A stretch of 34,009 nucleotides of DNA from Thermoplasmata archaeon (GTDB lineage: Archaea; Thermoplasmatota; Thermoplasmata; Thermoplasmatales; Thermoplasmataceae). The stretch is taken from positions 1 through 34,009 of the forward strand of contig JAKADQ010000005.1 in assembly GCA_021820405.1 (NCBI GenBank). The letters are read 5' to 3'. Shown piece by piece: positions 1-8,005 of the stretch. Positions within the stretch are counted from its first letter, which is position 1, and every line of letters starts with the position of its first letter. The notes under the pieces were generated by a model that was not told the origin of the DNA, did no database searches, and saw nothing but the letters and a program-made list of their open reading frames with translations. Both the position numbers and the translations under genes were made by a program.

Positions 1-18
1 TCACGAAACCAGAAAAAG

Positions 19-312
19 TTAAGGATTTTGACTTATCGCACATTCCTTTATCTTTTTGATCAGTTCTCTCTTATTTGCTTCCATAGGTTCATTCGTATCC
101 CCAAGCTCAATTCTCTTGTCTAGGAAATCCGCATAAATTTTATCAGAATCAGTGTTAAAATGAAGTATACCCTTACTTCTGTAATAAAAGTGCTCAAAGT
201 ATCTCTCTAATTTCTTTTATGTTTCCAACAGTTTCGGGTAAATCATTGAATATAATCCGTTCTTATTGCTTTGAGAGTCTTGATCCGTCAAAATTTTATA
301 TAATTTTCCCAT
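19..312 (-). pseudogene. possible interrupted small gene, unknown function
   Basis: Read on the minus strand from an ATG at 312, one frame stays open to a TAA at 219-217, then continues in the same frame for 65 more codons to a TAA at 21-19. The two pieces (31 and 65 residues) together look protein-like: charged, with few rare residues, e.g. KKLERYFEHFYYRSKG just after the internal stop and a Lys-rich tail ending KKIKECAISQNP. I do not recognise a family. It lies next to and divergent from the M13 peptidase and overlaps that gene's TATA box. It may be a decayed gene, a sequence error, or a chance ORF. Confidence 0.28.
294..303 (+). promoter_or_regulatory. TATA box for the M13 peptidase gene
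   Basis: The A/T run TTTTATATAA is centred about 22 bp upstream of the ATG at 321. This places the transcription start at or very near that codon and supports it over the earlier in-frame start at 219. Confidence 0.45.
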
Positions 313-320
313 ATGAATCA

Positions 321-2312
321 ATGGAAAAGGATGGAAGACAAATAAATGTAAGTGGAAATGAAATAGGTTTTTCTAAATCATATATGGATCTTTCAGTCGA
401 TCCCTATGAGGATTTTTATAATTATTGCAATAAAAAGTGGCTTGAAAGCAATCCAATTCCACCAGACAAGCCCAGCTGGGGGGCATTCCTTCAGCTGAGG
501 GAGATGAATCTGTTAAGGCTTAAAGAGATAGCTGAGGAATGTGCCAGCATCTGCTCTGAAACGGGGACATCAAATAGAGATCTGGTTGGAAGATTCTATA
601 AGTCCGTAATGAATACCTCTGAAATAGAGAAAAGGAAATTCGATCCCGTTAAACCATATATCGGGAGAATAGATTCTGTCAATGAAACTGATGAGATTTT
701 TAAGGAGATTATTGACCTTCATAGGGTTGGAATATTTCCCCTGTTTATCAGCATGTCTGCAGGCGATGAAAAAAACAGTTCAGTCTATGCACTTTATCTG
801 TATCAGGGAGGTCTCACTTTGCCTAACAGGGATTACTATCTTGAGGAGAAATTTGCTGACGTGAGGGCTTATTACAAAGAGTATGTGGTGAAAGCGCTCA
901 GCATGTTTGGATTGGATCACGAAAAATCCGAAAGGGAAGCATCCCTGATTATTGATTTCGAGACCTCCCTGGCTGAGGCCAGCAGGAAGAATGAAGACCT
1001 CAGAGATGCCGAGAAAAACTACAATAAATTCCAAATTGAACAGTTCTGTGAGGAGTATAAGTCGCTGGATTTGAAGAAGTATCTGTCTGGAATTGGTGTG
1101 CCAGGAACAGAATATGTTATCCTTGGACAGCCTGAATTTTTCAGACATATATCAGGCGTAATGGAAAAGGATGATCTGCACCGGTTGAAAGCTTATTTGA
1201 AATGGGCAGTCCTTAACAGCTTCATGCCACTGCTCCATCAGGAGGCCGAGGATCTTCATTTTGATATGTTCATGCGAAAAATAATGGGGCAGAGGGAGAA
1301 GGAAGAACGATGGAAAAAGGCAATTCGCGTGATTGATGAAAACATCGGCGAAGCTCTTGGGCAGCTATACATGGAAAAGTATTTTGGAGAGGAATCCAGG
1401 AAAAGAATGGACACAATGATCAGGGATATAAGGGAGGTGTTCATTGAAAAGATCAGGTCCCTTGAATGGATGAGCGACACAACAAAGGAAAAGGCACTGC
1501 AAAAATTTTCAAAATTCAGGGCAAAAATAGGCGGCCCAGCAAAATTCCGAGATTACTCCTCTATTGAGGTTCTGGAAGATGATTTTGCCGGCAATGTTCT
1601 CAGAGCAAACCATTTCGAGGTTGAGAGGCAGGCAAAGAGGGTAGGCCAGGAAGTCGATAGGGAAGAGTGGGGAATGACTCCATCAACCGTTAACGCTTAC
1701 TTTGATCCAACTAAAAATGAAATAGTATTTCCCGCAGGGATCATTCAGCCTCCGTTTTTTGATCCGAAGGCTGACGATCCGGTAAACTATGGCGGCATAG
1801 GTGGCGTCATATGCCATGAAATTACCCATGGATATGACGATCAGGGGAGGCGTTATGATCAGGACGGCAATATCAGGGACTGGTGGACTGAAGAAGATTC
1901 AGTCAGATTTATGGAGAGGGCAAAGATGATTTCTGATCTCTATGGGAACCTTGAAGTCCTGCCCGGTTTCAAACTGAATGGAAATTTGACACTTGGGGAG
2001 AATATTGCAGACTTTGGGGGTGTGAGCATATCATTTGCCGCACTTCAGAAGCATCTGGAAAAGCATCCAGAACTCAGAAAAGAAATTGACGGTTTTACAC
2101 CTGAACAGCGTTTCTTCATATCCTGGGGTCAGATATGGCGCCAAAATTCACGGGAAGAGATTTCAAAGATGCTGATATCCATAGATCCGCATTCACCAGG
2201 CAAATTTAGAGGCGTGATACCTGTACAGAACCATCCGGAATTTAAAAAGGCCTTTAAATCATCTAAAGGCCTGGAAAAACCCCTTTATGACAGGTCAATT
2301 ACAATATGGTGA
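321..2312 (+). CDS. M13 (neprilysin-type) zinc metallopeptidase
   Basis: A 663-residue protein with the hallmarks of the M13/PepO family: an N-terminal motif VDPYEDFYNY, the NAYFDP segment, the zinc motif HEITH (residues 499-503) and the third zinc ligand in GENIADFGG (E560, with D564). These enzymes cleave oligopeptides. No signal peptide is visible, so it is probably cytoplasmic and processes imported peptides. The frame is open back to 219, but the ATG at 321 is preferred: a TATA box sits about 22 bp upstream, and the extra 34 residues have no family counterpart. ATG 384 is another possible start. The enoyl-CoA hydratase gene follows 34 bp downstream on the same strand and is probably co-transcribed. 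Family call sure, exact start less so. Confidence 0.92.
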   Translation: MEKDGRQINVSGNEIGFSKSYMDLSVDPYEDFYNYCNKKWLESNPIPPDKPSWGAFLQLREMNLLRLKEIAEECASICSETGTSNRDLVGRFYKSVMNTSEIEKRKFDPVKPYIGRIDSVNETDEIFKEIIDLHRVGIFPLFISMSAGDEKNSSVYALYLYQGGLTLPNRDYYLEEKFADVRAYYKEYVVKALSMFGLDHEKSEREASLIIDFETSLAEASRKNEDLRDAEKNYNKFQIEQFCEEYKSLDLKKYLSGIGVPGTEYVILGQPEFFRHISGVMEKDDLHRLKAYLKWAVLNSFMPLLHQEAEDLHFDMFMRKIMGQREKEERWKKAIRVIDENIGEALGQLYMEKYFGEESRKRMDTMIRDIREVFIEKIRSLEWMSDTTKEKALQKFSKFRAKIGGPAKFRDYSSIEVLEDDFAGNVLRANHFEVERQAKRVGQEVDREEWGMTPSTVNAYFDPTKNEIVFPAGIIQPPFFDPKADDPVNYGGIGGVICHEITHGYDDQGRRYDQDGNIRDWWTEEDSVRFMERAKMISDLYGNLEVLPGFKLNGNLTLGENIADFGGVSISFAALQKHLEKHPELRKEIDGFTPEQRFFISWGQIWRQNSREEISKMLISIDPHSPGKFRGVIPVQNHPEFKKAFKSSKGLEKPLYDRSITIW

Positions 2313-2346
2313 AATATACACTTCCCTATTTTAAGGAGGACGGCAA

Positions 2347-3093
2347 ATGTCAATAATCACGGATGAGGAGGGAAGCATTCTTATTGTAAAAATAAACAGG
2401 CCAGAAAAGAGGAATGCCATAGACCTTCAGACTGCAGATGAACTTGAAAGGATATTTTCTGATTTTGAAGAGAATGATAAATTCAGGGTAGGGATCATAT
2501 CAGGAACCGGTGGAAATTTCTGTTCAGGGGCAGATCTAGATGATCTACAGAAACTATCGGAAAGATCTATGAACCCGAACGGTCCCCTGGGTTTTACCAG
2601 AAGGATCATAAAAAAACCGGTTATTGCATCAGTCTCAGGATACGCTGTGGCTGGAGGTTTTGAACTTGCCCTCTGGGCTGATTTCAGAATCTGCGATGAA
2701 ACATCTAAATTTGGTTTCCTTGAAAGAAGGTTTGGTGTGCCGCTCATTGATGGTGGAACACAGAGGCTTCCCCTGATCAGTGGCCTTGGAAATGCTCTGT
2801 ACCTGATAATTACCGGCTCTGTTATAGACGCTCATGAGGCTTTCAGAATGAATATCGTAAATGAGGTATGCCACAATCCTCTTGAAAGATCCATACAACT
2901 GGGAAAGATCATATCTGATTTTCCACAGGACACACTCATAAATGACAGGAGAGCACTTTTCGAAGGCTTTCCCCTTATGGACGGGATGGACAGGGAGGCC
3001 TCTTTAGGTTTGGAAATACTTCATAAGGGAATCCACATACGCGGGGCAGACCAGTTCAGAAAGGGCAGGGAAAGATCAGGAAAGTCCCTTTGA
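2347..3093 (+). CDS. enoyl-CoA hydratase/isomerase (crotonase) family protein
   Basis: A 248-residue crotonase-fold protein. The oxyanion-hole segments are visible as NFCSGADL (57-64) and SGYAVAGGFELA (97-108). Both acids used by true enoyl-CoA hydratases are present: E106 in GGFELA and E126 in FGFLERRFG, followed by the usual GGTQRLP. It would hydrate 2-enoyl-CoA esters in fatty-acid or amino-acid carbon-chain breakdown. A strong Shine-Dalgarno sequence (AAGGAGGA at 2333-2340) lies 6 nt before the ATG, as expected for a second gene in a transcript. A 3-hydroxyacyl-CoA dehydrogenase, the next enzyme of beta-oxidation, is encoded convergently 28 bp away. The substrate cannot be read from sequence. 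Confidence 0.9.
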   Translation: MSIITDEEGSILIVKINRPEKRNAIDLQTADELERIFSDFEENDKFRVGIISGTGGNFCSGADLDDLQKLSERSMNPNGPLGFTRRIIKKPVIASVSGYAVAGGFELALWADFRICDETSKFGFLERRFGVPLIDGGTQRLPLISGLGNALYLIITGSVIDAHEAFRMNIVNEVCHNPLERSIQLGKIISDFPQDTLINDRRALFEGFPLMDGMDREASLGLEILHKGIHIRGADQFRKGRERSGKSL

Positions 3094-3121
3094 AATGTCA
3101 TTTCGAAATGTTATGGGCTAA

Positions 3122-4084
3122 CTATTTTTGTGTTTCCCTATGGTCGTAGAATCCTTTTCCTGACTTGATTCCGATCCATCCGGCATCAACAAGATGTTTC
3201 AACGTCCTGGGGGGCATATAGAAATCTCCAAGATCTCTTCTGAAACTCTCCATAACGTGGTATACAATATCAATACCAACGTAGTCCGCCAGTTCGAAGG
3301 GTCCCATGGGCATTCCCGCTCCCTTTTTCATCCCTATGTCAACAGTTTCGTAATCCGCAACTCCTGATTCGACAACCTTGACTGCTTCAGTAATCATCGG
3401 AATCAAAATTCTGTTTACAACAAAGCCTGGAGATTCCTTTGCCCTTATGGGTACCATCTCATCCCTGTTGTTCCTCTTTCCCTTAAAAAATTCCATCACA
3501 CTTTTTACCACATTTTCGTCTGTCTGAGTGGCAGGAACAATCTCAATAAGTGGCATCAGGTATGCAGGATTGAAGAAATGAATCACTATGGCCTTCTCAG
3601 GATGTTTATAATGGGAAGCCATCTCCGTAATGTTCAGCGATGATGTATTGGATGCCATTATTGCATCATCCTTAAGATAGTCTGAGATTTCATGAAAGAG
3701 TGCGTTTTTTACACCCTGTTCTTCAAAAACAGCCTCTATAACAAGATCACGATCTCTAAAATCGTCAAATGTATCTGTGGTTTTCAAATTTTTCATCAGT
3801 TTATCAACGTCAGGAGGAATTGGGAAGTTTCCTCTTAGTATTTTTTCCTGCTCTCCTGTTAATTTGATACCATATTTTTCCAGCCTTTTAATCTCTCTTT
3901 CAGGTAGATTCCTGACATATTTTTCCATTTCTGCCAGATATTTTTTAACATTCTGTTTCCCTCTTTCTGCAAGTTGCAGATTCTGGTCTTTTAATATCAC
4001 ATCAACACCGTTCAGAATTAGAACTTCCGCTATTCCAGAACCCATTGCACCTGCTCCCACAATTCCTACTTTTTTAATCTCCAT
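3122..4084 (-). CDS. 3-hydroxyacyl-CoA dehydrogenase
   Basis: A 320-residue protein with an N-terminal Rossmann NAD site (GAGAMGSG, 10-17) and a C-terminal helical dimerisation domain. Catalytic residues of the family are present: S148 in NTSSL, H169 in HFFNP, E181 in IEIVPAT and N224 in SPGFVVNRIL; the chain ends in the typical SGKGFYDH. It oxidises L-3-hydroxyacyl-CoA to 3-ketoacyl-CoA with NAD+. Length is near that of stand-alone bacterial HbdH proteins, with a somewhat longer charged stretch around 55-105. Two TATA-like elements lie upstream (about 4103-4113 and 4135-4142); the nearer fits a leaderless start at 4084. It is convergent with the crotonase gene. Confidence 0.93.
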   Translation of the reverse strand: MEIKKVGIVGAGAMGSGIAEVLILNGVDVILKDQNLQLAERGKQNVKKYLAEMEKYVRNLPEREIKRLEKYGIKLTGEQEKILRGNFPIPPDVDKLMKNLKTTDTFDDFRDRDLVIEAVFEEQGVKNALFHEISDYLKDDAIMASNTSSLNITEMASHYKHPEKAIVIHFFNPAYLMPLIEIVPATQTDENVVKSVMEFFKGKRNNRDEMVPIRAKESPGFVVNRILIPMITEAVKVVESGVADYETVDIGMKKGAGMPMGPFELADYVGIDIVYHVMESFRRDLGDFYMPPRTLKHLVDAGWIGIKSGKGFYDHRETQK

Positions 4085-4134
4085 ATGTATAGCATTGTTA
4101 CATGATAAATATCTGTTTTTCCCATAAGGTTGCT

Positions 4135-4142
4135 TTTATAAA
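4135..4142 (-). promoter_or_regulatory. candidate TATA box for the hydroxyacyl-CoA dehydrogenase gene
   Basis: TTTATAAA on the minus strand, about 54 bp before the ATG at 4084, would give a leader of about 27 nt. A second, nearer element (ATATTTATC, 4104-4112) would give a leaderless transcript. The sequence alone does not decide. Confidence 0.3.
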
Positions 4143-4286
4143 GGTATGATTGGAATTCCGAAAAGTGGAGGGAAATTAAAGTTGTAGATGAATTTTACCA
4201 GGTATTGATGTAAATGATATAAGCCGTCAGTAATTTATAGTCCCTTCACAGGAGTTCTATTTGCATAATAAAAAATGACACACTCA

Positions 4287-4298
4287 TTTATATATAAA
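4287..4298 (+). promoter_or_regulatory. TATA box for the DUF998-like gene
   Basis: TTTATATATAAA is a very strong archaeal TATA element. The expected transcription start is about 4317-4320, giving a leader of about 25 nt to the ATG at 4345. Confidence 0.5.
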
Positions 4299-4344
4299 GA
4301 GCTGCCTATGAAAAGTATAAGAAACATTGTTTCAATCAGGTTTA

Positions 4345-4920
4345 ATGAATGAACATTCAGAGAAAAAAATGGGCGCACTACTGATACTGGTTGGCTCGCT
4401 TGAATTCTATTTTCTTACAAATATCGCTGAGTTTATCCAGCCAAGTTACAGTGTGTCGAAAAATTCCATAAGCCATCTGGGAATAGCAACTGATCCCTAT
4501 ATTTTTAATGGCGCGATCATAGTTCTTGGAATTCTAGAGATTATAGGTGGATATTTCTTCAGGAAATATAGCAAAGCCTTCTCTCTATTTATGCTTCTTG
4601 GTGGTATAGGGGCAGCCGGCGTTGGCATATTTAATGAACACTTTGGATATATACATCTGGTATTTGCAGTACTCGCATTTCTGTTTGGATCAGCCGCCTC
4701 ATATATTATACTTTACAAAGAAAGAAAGGCTGTAACTGTGATCTGGGCTATTCTTGGTACCATCTCCATACTGGCTCTCGTACTGTTTGGAATCGGAATT
4801 TTGGGAAAAGACAGTTTCTTTTACCTCGGCCTGGGAGAGGGTGGCATGGAAAGGATGATTCTGATACCGGAGGTGCTCTGGGCTATGAGTTTCACAGCAT
4901 CCGTATTATACCGTGATTAA
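4345..4920 (+). CDS. DUF998-like six-helix membrane protein
   Basis: A 191-residue integral membrane protein with about six hydrophobic segments. The first begins within the first 15 residues, followed by a conserved-looking outer segment (SVSKNSISHLG) typical of the DUF998 family. Function unknown; family members are predicted small membrane proteins without a catalytic assignment. The frame extends upstream to a TTG at 4327, but the ATG at 4345 gives a cleaner N-terminus and fits the TATA box at 4287-4298. It stands alone, divergent from the dehydrogenase gene and convergent with the tRNA gene. Confidence 0.75.
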   Translation: MNEHSEKKMGALLILVGSLEFYFLTNIAEFIQPSYSVSKNSISHLGIATDPYIFNGAIIVLGILEIIGGYFFRKYSKAFSLFMLLGGIGAAGVGIFNEHFGYIHLVFAVLAFLFGSAASYIILYKERKAVTVIWAILGTISILALVLFGIGILGKDSFFYLGLGEGGMERMILIPEVLWAMSFTASVLYRD

Positions 4921-4945
4921 CTATTACCAAAAAACATTTGAATTA

Positions 4946-5018
4946 AGCCACTGGAGGGATTTGAACCCCCGACCTGCTGATTACAAGTCAGCTGCTCTAC
5001 CACCTGAGCTACAGTGGC
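4946..5018 (-). tRNA. tRNA-Thr (anticodon UGU)
   Basis: A full cloverleaf folds on the minus strand. The acceptor stem is GCCACTG (5018-5012) with CAGTGGC (4953-4947); the D arm starts GCTCAGG; the anticodon TGT is at 4985-4983, exactly position 34-36; the T arm has GGTTCAAATC. The discriminator base is U, as is common for archaeal tRNA-Thr. CCA is not encoded and there is no intron. Length 73 nt. Confidence 0.96.
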
Positions 5019-5169
5019 CATAAGGGGTTAATCATTCTTATTAGAAATACTTTAAGACTAAGGCTCATTTGGATATATTATACGAAATATTTTTTACATA
5101 TTGCTTCGCTTATCCATTCATTTTCTGTGAAAATTTTTGGGATTTTTCTCTTGATAGCAATTACAAAAA

Positions 5170-5547
5170 TTAGAGGCTTGCAAAAATAAAGTTGAGGACT
5201 ACACCAGAAATGATATAAAGAATCCCCGCACTTCCATATATTACAGTCATTATGAGTTGCTCTCTGTTAATCTGCGTTATATCATTCTCTTTGAGTGGAG
5301 CCTTGGCGATGAATACATTTTCCAGGTATCTGTTTGCCCCAAAGTCGTAGAACGCTCCAAAAAAAATTATAACTATGCCTAGAAGAACCAGAACTAATGG
5401 AAAAACCTCTGCATAACTTTTTTTGTTTGCAATGAAAAGGATCACAGAGACAACAATCAAAGAAAGAAGAATTGCTAGAACAGGGAGAGTTAGTAGAAAT
5501 CTGGTCCTCCTTACTTCATTCAGCCTGTTATATTCCTCGCCTGCCAT
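5170..5547 (-). CDS. small membrane protein, last gene of the peptide ABC operon
   Basis: A 125-residue protein not assigned to a family. Three hydrophobic segments are visible, at about 18-40, 47-68 and 98-121, with a basic N-terminus (NEVRRTR) and a polar loop around 75-95. Its ATG follows the stop codon of the OppDF ATPase after a single base (TGA-a-ATG), so it is almost certainly translated by coupling with the transporter. That linkage suggests an accessory or stabilising subunit of the importer; this is inference from context only. Confidence 0.72.
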   Translation of the reverse strand: MAGEEYNRLNEVRRTRFLLTLPVLAILLSLIVVSVILFIANKKSYAEVFPLVLVLLGIVIIFFGAFYDFGANRYLENVFIAKAPLKENDITQINREQLIMTVIYGSAGILYIISGVVLNFIFASL

Positions 5548-5548
5548 T

Positions 5549-8005
5549 TCAGTTCTCGTCTTTTAGGTCTCCTTCCTCCAGATTTTCTGCTTCATTCATT
5601 GTGTAGTTTGGCGTTAGCTCGTCCTGAGCGAAATGACACAGGTAATATCTATCCCCCACATCTATCATCTGCGGATCCTGGTCCTTACATATGTCTTTTC
5701 TAAAAACACACCTTCCGTAGAATCTGCATCCCGCCTTTGGATTGATTGCACTGCCTATCTCACCAACAATGGAAAGTTTTCTGTTTACCCATGAAGGATC
5801 TATACTGGGGACTGCGGATATTAGAGCCTTGGTATATGGATGAAGCGGATTACTTATTATTTCCTCAGACTTCCCAAATTCAAGCACTTGCCCAAGGTAC
5901 ATGACAACTATGTAGTCTGAAACATATCTGGCTGATGCTATGTCATGGGAGATATATAGGACCGTTATTCCTTTTTCACTCTTAAGGTCAATCAGGAGAT
6001 TCATTATGTTTGCCCTTATGGAAACGTCGAGCATTGAAATAGGTTCATCTGCAACCAGAAAAGATGGATTCAGCGTTATTGCCCTTGCTATGGACACTCT
6101 CTGCCTTTCACCACCTGAAAGTTCGTGGGGAAACCTTTCTGCATAATTTTCGGGCGGTCTCAAATTTGCTATAGATAACGCATTATAAATCTCGTCTTTA
6201 AGATCAAATTTTTCCCCCTTGGGAGATCCATCGGGTTCCTGAATATTGGAAATACTCTTTATTTCTCTTCTTGCCTGTATCTCCTTGGACTGTATTGCCA
6301 GTGGCTCTCCCACAATATCAAAAACAGACATTTTCGGGTTTATTGAGTCAAATGGATCCTGGAATATTAACTGTGCTTCTTTTCTGTATGTCTTATAGTC
6401 TGAACTATATTTGCTGGCCTTCGATAGATTAACCTGGATAGTCTCTCCGTCATTCCTCACTATCGTGAATTTAATTTCACCCTTTGTAGGCTCAATCGCA
6501 TTAACAAGCAGCCTACCAAGAGTTGTCTTTCCTGATCCACTCTCTCCAACAACTCCAATTATGGTCCCCCTTGGAATTCTCAGGTTGACGTTATCCACTG
6601 CATGCACAATAGGTTTATTTGGTCCTCCAAAGAGGTTTGTGGAAAGTGTTGAATGAACAGTGAAATATTTGGTTAAGCCATCCACTCCCACAAGAGTTTC
6701 ATTCTTATCTCCCGAATCATACCAGGTGCTGTTTTCATCAACATTCTGTGAAGAATTATATAGTTCCTCATTGACCTGGTCAAAGTGGCATAGGGAATAG
6801 TGATTCTGGTCAAGCATTTTTGGTTCTGGTTTCTTCTCGAAGCAGACTTCCTCAGCCATGAAACATCTGTTTGCAAAGTAGCACCCTTTCGGAGGATCTA
6901 TAAGATCTGGAACTGAACCAGGAATGCCTCTAATCCTCCTCTTTGTCATTTCAATTGACGGATAACTGTGCAGGAGGGCATAGGTGTAAGGGTTTCTTGC
7001 TTTGAGAAAGATATCCTCAGGTCTGCCATACTCCATTATTCTTCCTGCATACATAACTGCAACGAAATTGGCTAGCTGGGATACAACGCCAACATCGTGA
7101 GAAATAACGATCATGGACTTTATTGTTCCATTATCCTTCAGGTTCTTCAATTCTTTTATTATTTTGGCCTGTGTGATCACATCCAGACCAGTGGTTGGCT
7201 CGTCGGCTATCACCACCTTAGGTTTAAGTGCCAGAGCCATGGCAATGATTCCCCTCTGTTTCATTCCACCACTTAATTCGTGCGGGTATGAATCAAGAAA
7301 TTTCTTGTTGAATCCAGCAAGCCTGCAGCTCTCCTCTATTCTATTTTTCTCCAGCAGTTTCCTCTTCTGAGTAGCACTCATATTGGGTATCCTGGCTTTT
7401 AAGTCTTCCAGTAGATCCTGATAAATATTCTCCTTGAGCACTTCAAAATCCAGATCTTCCTTCTCCTCTTTCTGTTGAAGAGCTATTTCATAGGCATCTG
7501 CCCTCAGATTGCTTTCATTTATTAAATCTTCATCAGAAAACTCAGAAAGGTCAGCAAATGTTCCATGGATAGCAAAAACTTCTTCAATTTGAGATCTAAT
7601 TGTATGTACAGGATTAAAGGCATTCATTGCTCCCTGAAATATCATAGAGATTTCTTTCCACCTAATTTCAGCGAGCCTCTGATCCAGATCCCTTCTGTAC
7701 TTTTTTCTCATCTTTTTCTCTTTTGGATAATCCTTTGAATTAATGATCTCCTTATCCAGATACTCTATTCGCCCTTCTGTTTCTGCATTTTCTGCCAGTA
7801 GACCAAGCAGGGCTAGGGCAGTAGTCGATTTTCCCGACCCGCTTTCACCTATTAAACCTAAAATCTCGCCTTCTTTCAGGTCAAGATTAACTTGATCCAG
7901 GGCCTGAACCTTTCCATCCATAGTTTTGAAATGAACAGATAGATCTCTGATCTCAATAAGTGTTTTCTTATTCATTACATCAAATTCCTGCTTCTGCAAA
8001 TTCAT
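5549..8005 (-). CDS. fused oligopeptide ABC transporter ATPase (OppD-OppF)
   Basis: An 818-residue protein holding both nucleotide-binding domains of a peptide importer. Domain 1 has Walker A GESGSGKS (53-60), signature LSGGMKQ (244-250), Walker B VVIADEP (264-270) and switch H303. Domain 2 has Walker A GESGSGKT (487-494), signature LSGGERQ (629-635), Walker B VADEP (651-655) and H687. Each ends in an oligopeptide-transporter C-terminal segment with four Cys (375, 381, 388, 406 and 760, 766, 773, 790), a pattern that can bind an iron-sulfur cluster in some OppD proteins. Domain 1 has a charged insert of roughly 50 residues between Q-loop and signature. Most organisms encode OppD and OppF separately. 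The start may be ATG 8005 (ATGA overlap with oppC), TTG 7999 or ATG 7975; the Shine-Dalgarno spacing favours TTG 7999. Confidence 0.94.
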   Translation of the reverse strand: MNLQKQEFDVMNKKTLIEIRDLSVHFKTMDGKVQALDQVNLDLKEGEILGLIGESGSGKSTTALALLGLLAENAETEGRIEYLDKEIINSKDYPKEKKMRKKYRRDLDQRLAEIRWKEISMIFQGAMNAFNPVHTIRSQIEEVFAIHGTFADLSEFSDEDLINESNLRADAYEIALQQKEEKEDLDFEVLKENIYQDLLEDLKARIPNMSATQKRKLLEKNRIEESCRLAGFNKKFLDSYPHELSGGMKQRGIIAMALALKPKVVIADEPTTGLDVITQAKIIKELKNLKDNGTIKSMIVISHDVGVVSQLANFVAVMYAGRIMEYGRPEDIFLKARNPYTYALLHSYPSIEMTKRRIRGIPGSVPDLIDPPKGCYFANRCFMAEEVCFEKKPEPKMLDQNHYSLCHFDQVNEELYNSSQNVDENSTWYDSGDKNETLVGVDGLTKYFTVHSTLSTNLFGGPNKPIVHAVDNVNLRIPRGTIIGVVGESGSGKTTLGRLLVNAIEPTKGEIKFTIVRNDGETIQVNLSKASKYSSDYKTYRKEAQLIFQDPFDSINPKMSVFDIVGEPLAIQSKEIQARREIKSISNIQEPDGSPKGEKFDLKDEIYNALSIANLRPPENYAERFPHELSGGERQRVSIARAITLNPSFLVADEPISMLDVSIRANIMNLLIDLKSEKGITVLYISHDIASARYVSDYIVVMYLGQVLEFGKSEEIISNPLHPYTKALISAVPSIDPSWVNRKLSIVGEIGSAINPKAGCRFYGRCVFRKDICKDQDPQMIDVGDRYYLCHFAQDELTPNYTMNEAENLEEGDLKDEN

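Noticed and set aside
217-219. Internal TAA as a recoded stop
   Set aside because: TAA is not known to be recoded in these archaea, and the ORF itself is weakly supported.
219-320. N-terminal extension of the M13 peptidase from ATG 219
   Set aside because: The extension has no family counterpart and lies upstream of the TATA box; translation from 321 fits better.
780-1148. Antisense ORF within the M13 gene (and similar ones under ftsZ, gabT-like and ligase genes)
   Set aside because: They are shadows of strong coding frames, with no family likeness or promoters.
3099-3110. 12-bp palindrome CATTTCGAAATG between two convergent genes
   Set aside because: Too short and placed where no promoter is expected; it may help termination but the evidence is thin.
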